Positions 17,987-26,738 of a DNA stretch of 64,000 nucleotides are shown here, piece after piece; within the stretch, counting starts at the first letter, position 1; each line of letters starts with the position of its first letter. The position numbers and the translations under genes are program-made. The notes below the pieces were generated by a model. It ran no database searches, was not told where the DNA came from, and saw only the letters and a program-made list of their open reading frames with translations. The stretch is from Janthinobacterium sp. UMAB-56 (GTDB lineage: Bacteria > Pseudomonadota > Gammaproteobacteria > Burkholderiales > Burkholderiaceae_D), in assembly GCF_900095265.1 (NCBI RefSeq), contig NZ_LT607653.1:186001-250000 (forward strand), in the 5' to 3' direction.

Positions 17987-18901
17987 ATGCATGAAATGAA
18001 TAGTCTGCGCGCCGTCGATTTGAACTTGCTGGTGATCCTGGAAGCGCTGCTCAGCGAGCGTCATTTGTCGCGCGCGGCCGAACGCTTGCACATGAGCCAG
18101 CCTGCCGTCAGCCATGCGCTGGCTCGCCTGCGCCATTTGCTCGACGACCCGCTGCTGCTGCGCGGCAAGGGCGGCTTCCAGCCCACGGCACGCGCACTGG
18201 CGCTGGCGCGGCCGCTGGCCGACGCCCTGCAAAGCGTGCGTTCCGTGCTGGGCGGCGCCGTCTTCGAGGCGGCCACGGCGCAGCGCGTGTTTCGCCTGGC
18301 CATGTCGGATTACGGTGCGGCGTTGATCTTGCCCGCTTTGCTGCGGCGCCTGCGCGTGGAAGCGCCCGGTATCGACCTGGCCGTCAGCTATGCCAGCCGT
18401 CCGGCCGTGATCGCTGGCGTGCAGGATGGCGAGATCGACCTGGCGCTGGGCGTGTTCCCGCAACTGCCCGAGCCGTTGCATAGAGAAACCTTGTTCGAGG
18501 AAACGTTCGTGTGCGCGCTCGATCCGGCCAGCCTGGAGCCGGGCGAAACGTTGACCCTGGAGACCTATCTGGCGCGTCCGCACGTGCTGGTGGCGTCCAG
18601 CGAGGGCGGCATGGCGACCGAAGTCGATGCCGCCTTGGCCCAGCTGGGCCAGACGCGTCGCATCGCCGTGCGTGTGCCGTACTGGACGGTCGCAGCGGAT
18701 GTCGTGAGGGGGACGGACTTGATCCTGACAGTGGCGCGGCGCACCTTGCAGGAAAGCGCGGTGCAAGGGGTGGCGTTGTATCCTGTGCCGTTTGCCATCG
18801 CGCCGTTTGCGTTCGAAACGATACGCCACTGCCGCACGCAGGGCGATGCGGGCATCGCCTGGCTACGCGCGGCCATTGCACAGGCCACCGAGCCAGGCTG
18901 A
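17987..18901 (+). CDS. LysR-family regulator (NodD/SyrM-like)
   Basis: This 304-residue LysR-type regulator has HTH residues about 15-70 (AAERLHMSQPAVSHALARLR) preceded by VDLNLLVILEALL, a signature of the NodD/LeuO/SyrM branch. The effector domain occupies the rest. Either the ATG at 17987 or the one at 17996 could start it. It is transcribed divergently from the YdcZ-type membrane gene and probably controls it. It is convergent with gloA, whose stop codon is 4 bp away. Confidence 0.88.
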   Translation: MHEMNSLRAVDLNLLVILEALLSERHLSRAAERLHMSQPAVSHALARLRHLLDDPLLLRGKGGFQPTARALALARPLADALQSVRSVLGGAVFEAATAQRVFRLAMSDYGAALILPALLRRLRVEAPGIDLAVSYASRPAVIAGVQDGEIDLALGVFPQLPEPLHRETLFEETFVCALDPASLEPGETLTLETYLARPHVLVASSEGGMATEVDAALAQLGQTRRIAVRVPYWTVAADVVRGTDLILTVARRTLQESAVQGVALYPVPFAIAPFAFETIRHCRTQGDAGIAWLRAAIAQATEPG

Positions 18902-18905
18902 GGTA

Positions 18906-19313
18906 TTACAAGCCGCCGCCCTGGCCGTCGAACTTGCGCTCGATCAATTCGATCTTGTAGCCGTCCGGATCGGTGATGAAGGCGATGACCGTGTTGCCGC
19001 CTTTCACGGGGCCGGGTTCGCGCGTGACGTTGCCGCCATTCGCCCGTGCCGCATCGCAAGCGGCGACGATATCGTCGGCCGAGATGGCGATGTGGCCATA
19101 CGCCGTGCCCAGCTCGTAGCTGGTGCTGCCATAGTTATACGTCAGTTCCAGTTCCGCGTGGTCGGGGTTGGCGCCGTAGCCGACGAAGGCCAGCGTGTAC
19201 TGGTATTCCGGATTGTCGCTGGTGCGCAGCAATTTCATGCCCAGGACCTTGGTGTAAAAATCGATGGAGCGCTGCAGGTCGCCGACCCGTAACATGGTGT
19301 GCAAAATACGCAT
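18906..19313 (-). CDS. gloA: Lactoylglutathione lyase (glyoxalase I)
   Basis: GloA converts the hemithioacetal of methylglyoxal and glutathione to S-lactoylglutathione, the first step of methylglyoxal detoxification. The 135-residue protein has the four metal ligands His5, Glu56, His74 and Glu122 at the positions of the E. coli Ni-type enzyme. The [14 protein letters not shown] segment and C-terminal [11 protein letters not shown] are diagnostic. It stands alone on the minus strand, with osmC next upstream. Confidence 0.95.
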   Translation of the reverse strand: MRILHTMLRVGDLQRSIDFYTKVLGMKLLRTSDNPEYQYTLAFVGYGANPDHAELELTYNYGSTSYELGTAYGHIAISADDIVAACDAARANGGNVTREPGPVKGGNTVIAFITDPDGYKIELIERKFDGQGGGL

Positions 19314-19427
19314 CGTAAATCCTTGAAGGTGAGAGGGGAATGGCAGGATTTTATGCGTTTTACGGCTTTCTTGCCGAGACCGCCCCTGCCGTCCGGTGAT
19401 TGGACAGCAGCGGACGGTATGCGGGAA

Positions 19428-19850
19428 TCACTCCAGATGGGCGTCCAGGGTGATTTCCGTGGCCAGCAACTTGGACACCGGGCAGCCGAGCTTGGCGCGC
19501 AGGGCCGCATCCTGGAACGCTGCGTCGGTGGCCCCTGGAATGCTGGCAACCAGGGTCAGGTGCACGGCCGTGATGGCATAGCTGCCATCGATTTTTTCCA
19601 GGCTCACGTCGGCCGTGGTTTTCAGGGCCGTGGCGCGCAGCCCCGCCTCGCCCAGCTGGCCGGATAGGGCCATGGTGAAGCAGGCGGCATGGGCGGCGCC
19701 GATCAGTTCTTCCGGATTGCTGCCGGGACCGTCTTCGAAGCGCGTGTTGAAGCCATAGGCCACATTGTCGAGCGCGCCGCTTTGGGTGGAAATAAACCCT
19801 TTGCCATCTTTAAGGCCGCCACTCCAGACGGCCGATCCTGTTTTTTTCAT
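19428..19850 (-). CDS. osmC: Peroxiredoxin OsmC
   Basis: OsmC reduces organic hydroperoxides in the cytoplasm with two redox-active cysteines. The 140-residue protein has Cys57 in GAAHAACFTMAL and Cys123 in GCPVSKLL, with the conserved Arg37 and Glu47-Glu48 of the active site. The sequence GFNTRFE...NPEELIGAAHAACF follows the OsmC rather than Ohr pattern. It is adjacent to gloA, giving a small stress-detoxification pair, although 114 bp separates them and co-transcription is not certain. Confidence 0.93.
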   Translation of the reverse strand: MKKTGSAVWSGGLKDGKGFISTQSGALDNVAYGFNTRFEDGPGSNPEELIGAAHAACFTMALSGQLGEAGLRATALKTTADVSLEKIDGSYAITAVHLTLVASIPGATDAAFQDAALRAKLGCPVSKLLATEITLDAHLE

Positions 19851-19968
19851 GATGCACTCCTTGCGTGATTCGAGCGTCCATCATGCGCGTGCCACCCTTG
19901 CCTTTCCGTTCGTTGCGCCACACAGGAGACGCATGCAGGGCAGCATGCGCGGCGCGCGGCATACGCGC

Positions 19969-21279
19969 TCACGGCGCCGGCGTCACGCGCCAGACGACAT
20001 TGCCCACGTCGTCCGCCACCAGCAGCGCGCCCGCCTTGTCGATGGCCACGCCGACGGGGCGCCCCTGTGCCTTGCCGTTCTCGTCCAGAAAACCGCTGAG
20101 GACATCCTGTGGCGGGCCGCTGGGCACGCCCTTGGCGAATGGCACATAGATGACTTTATAGCCGCTAAAGGGTTTGCGGTTCCACGAACCGTGCTGGCCG
20201 ATGAAGGCGCCGCCCTGGTAGCGTTCGGGCAGCAAGCTGCCTTTATAAAACGCTAGTCCCAGCGAGGCCGTGTGCGCGCCCAGCGCATAGTCTGGCGCGA
20301 TGGCGGTGGCTACCAGTTCGGGGCGCGGCGGCTTGACCCGCGCATCGACATGCTGGCCGAAATAACTGTAGGGCCAGCCATAGAAAGCGCCTTCCTTGAC
20401 GGACGTCATGTAGTCCGGCACCAGGTCGTTGCCCAGTTCGTCGCGCTCATTGACGGCCGTCCAGAGTGCCCCGCTGTGTGGCTCCCAGGCCATGCCGTTC
20501 GGATTGCGCAAGCCCGTCGCATACACGCGCGCCTTGCCCGTCGCCCGCGTGAACTGCCAGATGGCGGCACGGCCGTCTTCGGCCGCCATGCCGTTTTCCC
20601 CCACATTGCTGTTGGAACCGACGGAAACATAGAGAAATTTGCCGTCGGCGCTGGCGACGACGTTCTTGGTCCAGTGGTGATTGATGGGGCCGCCCGGCAA
20701 ATCCATTACCTTGACGCCCGGCGCCGTGATGGCGGTCTGTCCTGTTTCGTACGGGAAGCGCATCAGTGCGTCCGAGTTGGCGATGTACAGCTCGTTGCCC
20801 ACCAGGGCCATGCCGAATGGCGAGTTCAACCCTTGCAGGAACACGCTGCGCGATTGCGCCACGCCATTCGCGTCAAGGCCGCGCAGCAGGGTGATGCGGT
20901 TGGCGCTGGGTGTGGCGGCACCGGCCTTTTTCATTTGCATCTGCATGATGGCACCCTTGATGCCTTTGCTGTCATCCGGTTTCGGCGGGGCATTCGTTTC
21001 CGCCACGAGCACGTCGCCATTCGGCAGCACGTAGAGCCAGCGCGGATGGTCTAGGTCGCGCGCATACGCATGGATGGCCAGGCCGGGCGCGACAGCGGGG
21101 TGCTGTGCGGCCGTCCAGCGCTGCACCGGGGCCACGTTGACGGTAGGAATGAATTGTCTGTCCGGCGCGGGCAGGGCGGGTTGCGGGCCAAAGCCCACGG
21201 GCATGGCGGGTGCCTGGGCGCGGGCGAGCGTGGTGCCGCAGGCTGCGGCCAGCAGGAATGAACACACGTAACGGTGCAT
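19969..21279 (-). CDS. Secreted PQQ-type sugar dehydrogenase (sorbosone dehydrogenase family)
   Basis: This 436-residue exported protein is of the soluble glucose/sorbosone dehydrogenase family, a six-bladed beta-propeller that typically uses PQQ to oxidise sugars in the periplasm. It has a signal peptide (about 1-21, ending ARAQA). Family motifs include [38 protein letters not shown] and the final propeller strand GRPVGVAID. The ATG at 21279 is chosen because GGAG sits 9 bases upstream. No PQQ biosynthesis gene lies in the window. The physiological substrate is unknown. Confidence 0.87.
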   Translation of the reverse strand: MHRYVCSFLLAAACGTTLARAQAPAMPVGFGPQPALPAPDRQFIPTVNVAPVQRWTAAQHPAVAPGLAIHAYARDLDHPRWLYVLPNGDVLVAETNAPPKPDDSKGIKGAIMQMQMKKAGAATPSANRITLLRGLDANGVAQSRSVFLQGLNSPFGMALVGNELYIANSDALMRFPYETGQTAITAPGVKVMDLPGGPINHHWTKNVVASADGKFLYVSVGSNSNVGENGMAAEDGRAAIWQFTRATGKARVYATGLRNPNGMAWEPHSGALWTAVNERDELGNDLVPDYMTSVKEGAFYGWPYSYFGQHVDARVKPPRPELVATAIAPDYALGAHTASLGLAFYKGSLLPERYQGGAFIGQHGSWNRKPFSGYKVIYVPFAKGVPSGPPQDVLSGFLDENGKAQGRPVGVAIDKAGALLVADDVGNVVWRVTPAP

Positions 21280-21318
21280 GGCGTACTCCATAACATTGAC
21301 AGTGCGTGACAGTTGGAG

Positions 21319-21585
21319 TCAGCGCGCCTTCTTTGGTTCCAATTGCGCGTCCGGGCGGGCTTGCTGCGGCGCGGCGGGCTTGACCTTTTCCACGCCGGGC
21401 TGGGCGCGTCGATCCGTATCGACCAGGCCGCGTTCCAGATCGCTGGCCGCCTGTTGCATGATTTTGCGTGGGTGCAGGTGTTGTGCATCGGGCGATTCAT
21501 CGCGCTCATGCGGCAAGCGGTCGACGCCGTCATTCTTGACCTTTTCATCGGTATTGATCTTGCGTTCACTTGGCGGGGTAAGCAT
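21319..21585 (-). CDS. Small hydrophilic protein of unknown function
   Basis: This 88-residue, very polar, charged protein is probably disordered. It contains [14 protein letters not shown] and [12 protein letters not shown], a pattern I associate with small conserved hypothetical proteins of Burkholderiales. No enzymatic motif is present. The ATG at 21585 has an excellent AGGAGG five bases upstream, which decides the start against the much longer ORF running into the nadK region. It lies between the sorbosone-dehydrogenase-like gene and the SOS-controlled nadK-recN promoter. Confidence 0.7.
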   Translation of the reverse strand: MLTPPSERKINTDEKVKNDGVDRLPHERDESPDAQHLHPRKIMQQAASDLERGLVDTDRRAQPGVEKVKPAAPQQARPDAQLEPKKAR

Positions 21586-21733
21586 ATGGCCTCCTGGCAT
21601 GAGAGATGACGGGAACCCAGTGTCAGGCCACTTCAGGCCGTCTGCAAGCGGATTTGTCCATGTTGGGAGCGCTGGCGCACGCATGGACGATTCTTTTTCT
21701 GCGCTACACTGCGTGCAACACCAAGAACGCCCC

Positions 21734-21762
21734 TTGCAGGCACACGGCAGCCGCACTATACT
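21734..21762 (+). promoter_or_regulatory. Candidate nadK-recN promoter
   Basis: TTGCAG (21734-21739) and TATACT (21757-21762) are exactly 17 bp apart. The -10 overlaps the LexA box, so bound LexA would block it. It is inferred from sequence. Confidence 0.6.
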
Positions 21763-21778
21763 GTGCATATATACAGTA
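21759..21778 (+). promoter_or_regulatory. LexA (SOS) box upstream of nadK-recN
   Basis: TACTGTGCATATATACAGTA matches the E. coli SOS consensus at 18 of 20 positions, with intact CTGT-N8-ACAG half-sites. It overlaps the -10 of the promoter above and sits 70 bp before nadK. recN is a classical SOS gene, which supports the call. Confidence 0.88.
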
Positions 21779-21847
21779 TCATGCGATGGCGGCGTGCGAC
21801 GCGACAGCCTGGGGCGGCTTGCCAACGCATACACTTCAGAGACTCTT

Positions 21848-22819
21848 ATGCCCGTCGATACACACGCCGAACAGCCAGCCGAACAGCCAACCGCAATTTT
21901 GCCAGCCTCGGGCGAGCGCTTCAACCTGGGCGCCAAGACGATTGCCCTGGTCGTGCGCCAGAATACGGATGGCATTGCCGAACCGGTTAAAAGCATCGTG
22001 GATTTCCTGCAAGTGCTGGGCCACACGGTGGTCTTTGAGGAGGAGACGGCCACGCACCTGAATTTGGCGTTTCCCGGCGTGCGCGCCATGTCGCCGGCCG
22101 CAATCGGCGCCGCCGCCGATTGCGCCATCGTCATGGGCGGTGACGGCACCATGCTGGGCATTGCGCGCCAGATGGCGCCATTCGACGTCCCCTTGATCGG
22201 TATCAATCAGGGGCGCTTGGGTTTCATGACGGATATTCCTCTCGAGCGCATGTTGCCTGTATTGGCGCAAATTCTCGGCGGCCGTTTCAAGGCCGAACGC
22301 CGCACCTTGCTTGAAGGCAGCGTGCTGCGTGACGGTGAGTCGATCCACGTGGGCATGGCCGTCAACGATGTCGTCGTTTCGCGCGGCGGCGGTGCCGGCA
22401 TGGCGGAATTGCGCGTTGAAGTCGACGGGCACTTCATGTACAACCAGCGTTCTGACGGCTTGATCATCGCCACGCCCACGGGCTCGACTGCGTATGCGCT
22501 GTCGGCCGGCGGCCCCCTGCTGCACCCGACCCTGGGCGGCATCGTGCTCGTGCCGATTGCCCCGCATGCCCTGTCGAACCGCCCCATCGTCTTGCCCGAT
22601 TCCAGCCAGATCGTCGTGGAAATCGTGCGCGGTCGCGATATCAGCGTCAATTTCGACATGCAGACCTTTGCCAGCCTGGCGCAGCAAGACCGCATCCTCA
22701 TCCGCCGTTCGCCCCATACGATTACCTTCCTGCATCCGGAAGGGTGGAGTTACTACAACACCCTGCGTGAAAAACTGCACTGGAATGAGTACCCGTCGGG
22801 CGAGGGCAAGCTCAGCTAA
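21848..22819 (+). CDS. nadK: NAD kinase
   Basis: NadK phosphorylates NAD to NADP with ATP or polyphosphate. The 323-residue protein has the GGDG motif at 97-100 preceded by CAIVM, the conserved VNDVV and [15 protein letters not shown] motifs, and the family-typical C-terminus. The ATG at 21848 is taken as start. The longer in-frame extension lacks coding character and contains the promoter. recN follows 47 bp downstream, so both genes lie behind the LexA-box promoter. SOS induction of NAD kinase together with recN is the notable point. Confidence 0.95.
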   Translation: MPVDTHAEQPAEQPTAILPASGERFNLGAKTIALVVRQNTDGIAEPVKSIVDFLQVLGHTVVFEEETATHLNLAFPGVRAMSPAAIGAAADCAIVMGGDGTMLGIARQMAPFDVPLIGINQGRLGFMTDIPLERMLPVLAQILGGRFKAERRTLLEGSVLRDGESIHVGMAVNDVVVSRGGGAGMAELRVEVDGHFMYNQRSDGLIIATPTGSTAYALSAGGPLLHPTLGGIVLVPIAPHALSNRPIVLPDSSQIVVEIVRGRDISVNFDMQTFASLAQQDRILIRRSPHTITFLHPEGWSYYNTLREKLHWNEYPSGEGKLS

Positions 22820-22866
22820 CATTTTCTCCACGCTAACCCGCGGTACGCCGCCTAACCACAGAAGCC

Positions 22867-24534
22867 ATGCTCCATACACTGTCCATTCGCGATTTTGTCA
22901 TTGTCGATACCATTGAACTGGAATTTTCCGCCGGCTTCAGCGTGCTGACGGGTGAGACGGGCGCCGGCAAGTCCATCCTCATCGATGCGCTGACCCTGGC
23001 GCTGGGCGGGCGCGGCGACGCCAGCGTGGTGCGCGAAGGCGCGGCCAAGGCTGACATCACGGCCGATTTCTCCGTCAGCGAGGTGGCGCAAGCCTGGCTG
23101 GTGGCGCATGAATTCGCCAACGACGATGGCGGCGCCCTGTTGCGCCGCGTGATCGACAATGCGGGTCGCTCGAAAGCGTACATCAACGGCATCCCGGCCA
23201 CAGCCGCGCAGTTGCGCGAGCTGGGCGATATGTTGGTCGATATCCACGGCCAGCACGCGCATCAGTCGCTGCTGAAAAGTGACGCGCAGCGCGCCTTGCT
23301 CGATGGCCAGGCGACGGCGCGCGAAGCGGGCGCGGAACAGGATGCGCGGCAAGTGGCGGCGCTGCACAAGCGCTGGCGGGCTCTCGTGCGCCAGCGCGAA
23401 GAGTTCGAAACGAATGCCGCCAACGTGCTGTACGAACGCGAGCGCCTGGAATGGCAAGTGGGAGAACTGGAAAAGCTGGCTGCCAAGCCCGGCGAGTGGA
23501 CGGAGATTACGAACGAGCACAGCCGTCTGTCGCACGCGGCCAGCCTGCTGGAAGGGGCGCAGGAAGCCTTGTCCCTCATTTCCGAGTCGGAAGACCATCC
23601 GATCGTGTCGCAACTGTCGGCCTTGAACCAGAAGCTGGGCAAGCTTGTCTCTGTCGATGCGGAATTGCAGCCGATTGTCGACCTGATCGAATCGTCGCGC
23701 ATCCAGCTGCAGGAATCCGTGTATGCCTTGAACAATTACCTGGACCGCGTGGAACTGGACCCGGAGCGTCTGCACCAGCTCGACGCGCGCATGGAAGCCA
23801 TGCACAGCACGGCCCGCAAATTTCGCGTCACGCCCGAAGAATTGCCGGAGGAGCACGCCAAGCTGTCGGAAAAGCTGCAGCACCTGGCCGACGCTTCCGA
23901 CATCGAGGGTTTGCTGCGCCAGGAAGCGAAGATCGAAGCCGAGTACCGTGGCGTAGCCGGGCGCCTGTCCGACACGCGCCGCGTCGCCGCCCTGGAACTG
24001 GGACTAGCCGTCACGCGCGCCATGCAGGAACTGAGCATGACGGGCGGCAGCTTTGAAATCGCCCTCAATCCATGCGAACCGGCTGCCCACGGCCTCGAGC
24101 AAGTGGAATTCCTCGTCGCCGGCCATGCGGGCACGGCGCCCCGCTCGCTGGCCAAGGTGGCGTCCGGCGGCGAACTGGCGCGTATCGCGCTGGCCATCTC
24201 CGTCATCACTTCGCACGCCACCACCACGCCGACCCTGATCTTCGACGAGGTCGACAGCGGCATCGGCGGCGCTGTCGCTGAAGTGGTAGGGCGACTGCTG
24301 AAACGCCTGGGGCAGGGACGCCAAGTGCTGTGCGTGACCCACTTGCCGCAAGTGGCCAGCCAGGCGAATCAGCATTTTCAGGTGGCGAAAAGTACCCTGG
24401 ACAATGGCAAGACGGCATCGCGCATCGACATGCTCGATGCCAAGGCCAGGGTGGAAGAAGTGGCGCGCATGCTGGGCGGCCTGGAAATTACGGCCACCAC
24501 GCGCAAGCACGCGCGCGAATTGCTGGCGATTTGA
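22867..24534 (+). CDS. recN: DNA repair protein RecN
   Basis: RecN is an SMC-like ATPase that acts early in double-strand-break repair. The 555-residue protein has Walker A GETGAGKS at 29-36, long coiled coils in the middle third (about 150-370), an ABC signature in ASGGELARIALAIS, and Walker B IFDEVDSGIGG. The length is normal. It is the second gene of the nadK-recN unit downstream of a LexA box. It ends just before a REP-like palindromic element that may also act in termination or mRNA 3'-end stability. Confidence 0.96.
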   Translation: MLHTLSIRDFVIVDTIELEFSAGFSVLTGETGAGKSILIDALTLALGGRGDASVVREGAAKADITADFSVSEVAQAWLVAHEFANDDGGALLRRVIDNAGRSKAYINGIPATAAQLRELGDMLVDIHGQHAHQSLLKSDAQRALLDGQATAREAGAEQDARQVAALHKRWRALVRQREEFETNAANVLYERERLEWQVGELEKLAAKPGEWTEITNEHSRLSHAASLLEGAQEALSLISESEDHPIVSQLSALNQKLGKLVSVDAELQPIVDLIESSRIQLQESVYALNNYLDRVELDPERLHQLDARMEAMHSTARKFRVTPEELPEEHAKLSEKLQHLADASDIEGLLRQEAKIEAEYRGVAGRLSDTRRVAALELGLAVTRAMQELSMTGGSFEIALNPCEPAAHGLEQVEFLVAGHAGTAPRSLAKVASGGELARIALAISVITSHATTTPTLIFDEVDSGIGGAVAEVVGRLLKRLGQGRQVLCVTHLPQVASQANQHFQVAKSTLDNGKTASRIDMLDAKARVEEVARMLGGLEITATTRKHARELLAI

Positions 24535-24544
24535 CCACAGGATT

Positions 24545-24622
24545 AAATCCGGGGTCAGACCCCCGGATACGTTAGCGCTGAGCTTGACGTTAGCGGCATT
24601 GAGGGTCTGACCCCAGCAGTTA
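24545..24622. repeat. REP/BIME-like inverted pair (GGGGTCAGACCC)
   Basis: The palindromic unit CCGGGGTCAGACCCCCGG (24549-24566) and its inverse GGGTCTGACCCC (24603-24614) face each other across a spacer that contains ACGTTAGCG twice. TTAA lies on both outer sides. Paired inverted GGGGTCAGACCC units are a common intergenic repeat in betaproteobacteria. No RAYT transposase gene is in this window. Confidence 0.65.
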
Positions 24623-24672
24623 ATGCAACTATAATCACTGGCTAATCCATCCAACGCCTACAAAGAGCCTTC

Positions 24673-25782
24673 ATGTCATTTCAAGCAGAACCTCCGTACA
24701 CGCATGGCAGTATCGACCGCAGCGCCGTGGTGCTGGTCAACCTGGGCACGCCCGATGCGCCCACCTCGTCGGCCGTGCGGCGCTACCTGAAGCAATTTTT
24801 GTCGGACCCGCGTGTCGTGGAAATTCCCCGTCTCGTCTGGTGGTTCATTTTGAACCTGATCATTTTGCCATTCCGCTCAGGCCAGTCGGCCAAGAAATAC
24901 GCGTCGATCTGGACGCGCGAAGGCTCGCCCCTGAAAGTGCACACGCAAAAGCAGGCCAAGTTGCTGGCTGGCGCCCTGGCCGAACGGGGCCATGACGGCG
25001 TCACGGTGGCCATGGCCATGCGCTACGGTTCGCCTTCCTTGCCCGAAGTGCTGGCCAAGCTGAAAAGCGAAGGCTGCGAGCGCATCGCCATCCTGCCTGC
25101 CTATCCGCAATACTCGGGCACGACGACGGGTTCCATCTATGACGCCGTGTTTGCCCATTACGCGACGGTGCGCAATGTGCCGGAATTGCGTTTTATTAAG
25201 CAATATCACGAGCACGACACGTATATCGACGCCTTGCACGATTCCGTGCTGAACCACTGGGAAGCGCATGGCCGTCCCGAAAAACTGGTGATGAGTTTTC
25301 ATGGCGTGCCCAAGCGCACCTTGCTGCTGGGCGACCCGTACCATTGCCAATGCCTGAAAACGGCGCGTCTGCTGGCGGAAAAGTTAAAATTAACTAAAGA
25401 GCAATACGTGGTGACTTTCCAGTCGCGCTTTGGCAAGGCTGAATGGCTGCAGCCGTACACGGCGCCCACCCTGGTGGCGCTGGCACAGCAGGGTATCCGG
25501 CGCGTCGACCTGCTGTGCCCGGGATTTACCAGCGATTGCCTGGAAACGCTGGAAGAGATCGCCATGGAAGCGAAACATGATTTCGAGACGGCCGGTGGCC
25601 AGCAGTTTCACTACATCGCCTGCCTGAATGAAACGCCGGCCTGGATCGCCGGCCTGGCGGAAATTGCCGAGCAGCACATGATCGGCTGGCCGACGATGAA
25701 GACGGCGGCGCAGCGCGAAGCGGACAAGAAAGCGGGCGAGCAGGCGCGCGCGGCAGCGCTGGCCCTGGGCGCGGCGAATTAA
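24673..25782 (+). CDS. hemH: Ferrochelatase
   Basis: HemH inserts Fe2+ into protoporphyrin IX in the last step of heme synthesis, associated with the inner-membrane face. The 369-residue protein has the LVNLGTPDAP N-terminal motif, PQYSGTTTGSI, the active-site His in MSFHGVPKR, and the conserved Glu region CPGFTSDCLETLEEI. The Ala/Lys-rich C-terminal tail is longer than the catalytic core needs. It lies between recN and grpE. A hairpin follows its stop codon. Confidence 0.96.
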   Translation: MSFQAEPPYTHGSIDRSAVVLVNLGTPDAPTSSAVRRYLKQFLSDPRVVEIPRLVWWFILNLIILPFRSGQSAKKYASIWTREGSPLKVHTQKQAKLLAGALAERGHDGVTVAMAMRYGSPSLPEVLAKLKSEGCERIAILPAYPQYSGTTTGSIYDAVFAHYATVRNVPELRFIKQYHEHDTYIDALHDSVLNHWEAHGRPEKLVMSFHGVPKRTLLLGDPYHCQCLKTARLLAEKLKLTKEQYVVTFQSRFGKAEWLQPYTAPTLVALAQQGIRRVDLLCPGFTSDCLETLEEIAMEAKHDFETAGGQQFHYIACLNETPAWIAGLAEIAEQHMIGWPTMKTAAQREADKKAGEQARAAALALGAAN

Positions 25783-25805
25783 GACGAATGAATGATTGCC
25801 AATGA

Positions 25806-25827
25806 AAAGCCGCGCTTGCGCGGCTTT
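25806..25827 (+). terminator. Hairpin after hemH
   Basis: AAAGCCGCGC-TT-GCGCGGCTTT is a perfect 10-bp stem with a minimal two-base loop. The T tract is short, so termination may be partial. Confidence 0.7.
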
Positions 25828-26032
25828 GTCACGTCTGGCGTGGCCAGGAGACGATCCAGATAGCAACGCTGCCAGTGGCGATGGCGGTGGCGGGGCTGGT
25901 AGAATGCCCGCTTTGTCGGGGGCCGCCTGAAAAATCAAGGAGGCGCGCACGGCTCGCAACCAGAAATGGGAAGCACTTTGTAATTAGCTGTAACATGGGT
26001 CGATGTAATCGCTGGTTCTGCCAGGAATGCCC

Positions 26033-26060
26033 CTTGAAACAATAGGATATAGCCCCATCT
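26033..26060 (+). promoter_or_regulatory. Sigma-32 heat-shock promoter of grpE
   Basis: CTTGAAA (26033-26039), a 13-bp spacer and CCCCATCT (26053-26060) match the RpoH consensus CTTGAAA-N11-16-CCCCATNT exactly. It is placed about 67 bp before grpE. Confidence 0.9.
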
Positions 26061-26126
26061 GCCGGTTAGTGTTGTAAAGATAATTAGACTAACTCATTTA
26101 AGTCATTGATTGTAGGAGCTTTCTAG

Positions 26127-26648
26127 ATGCAAGATCAGGAAAACCAAGCTGTACCTAATCCGCAAGCGGACGCCGCTGCTACCGCAGAGCCTACTTTGGA
26201 AGAGCAGTTGGCGAGTACCGAAGCGCGTCTTGCAGAGATGCACGATGCCTTCATGCGCGCCAAGGCCGATGGCGAAAATATTCGCCGCCGTGCGCAGGAA
26301 GATGTTGCTAAAGCGCATAAATTCGCAGTGGAAAGCTTTGCCGAAGCCATGGTGCCGGTAAAAGACAGCCTGGAAACGGCGCTGACGGTGGAAGCACCGA
26401 CCATCGAATCGCTGAAAGAAGGCGTCGAGATGACCCTGAAGCAATTGAATGCCGCGTTCGAGCGCAACCGCCTGGTGGAAGTGTTGCCAGTGCAGGGTGA
26501 GAAGCTTGATCCGATGAAACACCAGGCCGTTGCCGTGGTGCCAGCGGACCAGGAAGCCAATACCATCGTGTCAGTCCTGCAAAAGGGCTATATGATTGCG
26601 GACCGTTTGCTGCGTCCAGCCATTGTAACGACCGCGCAAGCAAAATAA
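26127..26648 (+). CDS. grpE: Nucleotide exchange factor GrpE
   Basis: GrpE releases ADP from DnaK to reset the chaperone cycle and works as a dimer through a long N-terminal coiled coil. The 173-residue protein has an acidic flexible N-terminus, a helical region with [12 protein letters not shown] (about 50-61), and the C-terminal beta domain with [17 protein letters not shown] precedes the ATG. It starts the grpE-dnaK-dnaJ heat-shock cluster behind a consensus sigma-32 promoter. Confidence 0.95.
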   Translation: MQDQENQAVPNPQADAAATAEPTLEEQLASTEARLAEMHDAFMRAKADGENIRRRAQEDVAKAHKFAVESFAEAMVPVKDSLETALTVEAPTIESLKEGVEMTLKQLNAAFERNRLVEVLPVQGEKLDPMKHQAVAVVPADQEANTIVSVLQKGYMIADRLLRPAIVTTAQAK

Positions 26649-26671
26649 TCAGAGGGCGGCATCAAGCAAGC

Positions 26672-26699
26672 CTTGAAACCATGCCGCTTTGCCACATAT
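26672..26699 (+). promoter_or_regulatory. Second sigma-32 promoter, directly upstream of dnaK
   Basis: CTTGAAA (26672-26678), a 13-bp spacer and CCACATAT (26692-26699) match the RpoH consensus with one mismatch in the -10. It lies 40 bp before the dnaK ATG and would give dnaK its own heat-shock transcript. Confidence 0.72.
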
Positions 26700-26738
26700 A
26701 AGAACCATCTGAAATCTAGCAAATAAAAGGAAAATATC

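Larger units (their letters stand above)
25783..26126. other. Intergenic region hemH-grpE with terminator and heat-shock promoter
   Basis: This 344-bp gap contains the hemH terminator (25806-25827), GC-rich sequence near 25850-25950 with no convincing ORF, and a sigma-32 promoter at 26033-26060. No CIRCE element is visible. Confidence 0.6.

Noticed and set aside
21278-21847. N-terminal extension of nadK to 21278
   Set aside because: The extension contains the SOS box and promoter and has no conserved residues. The shorter product has the normal NadK length.
25783-26126. CIRCE/HrcA operator upstream of grpE
   Set aside because: I looked for the TTAGCACTC-N9-GAGTGCTAA dyad and did not find it.
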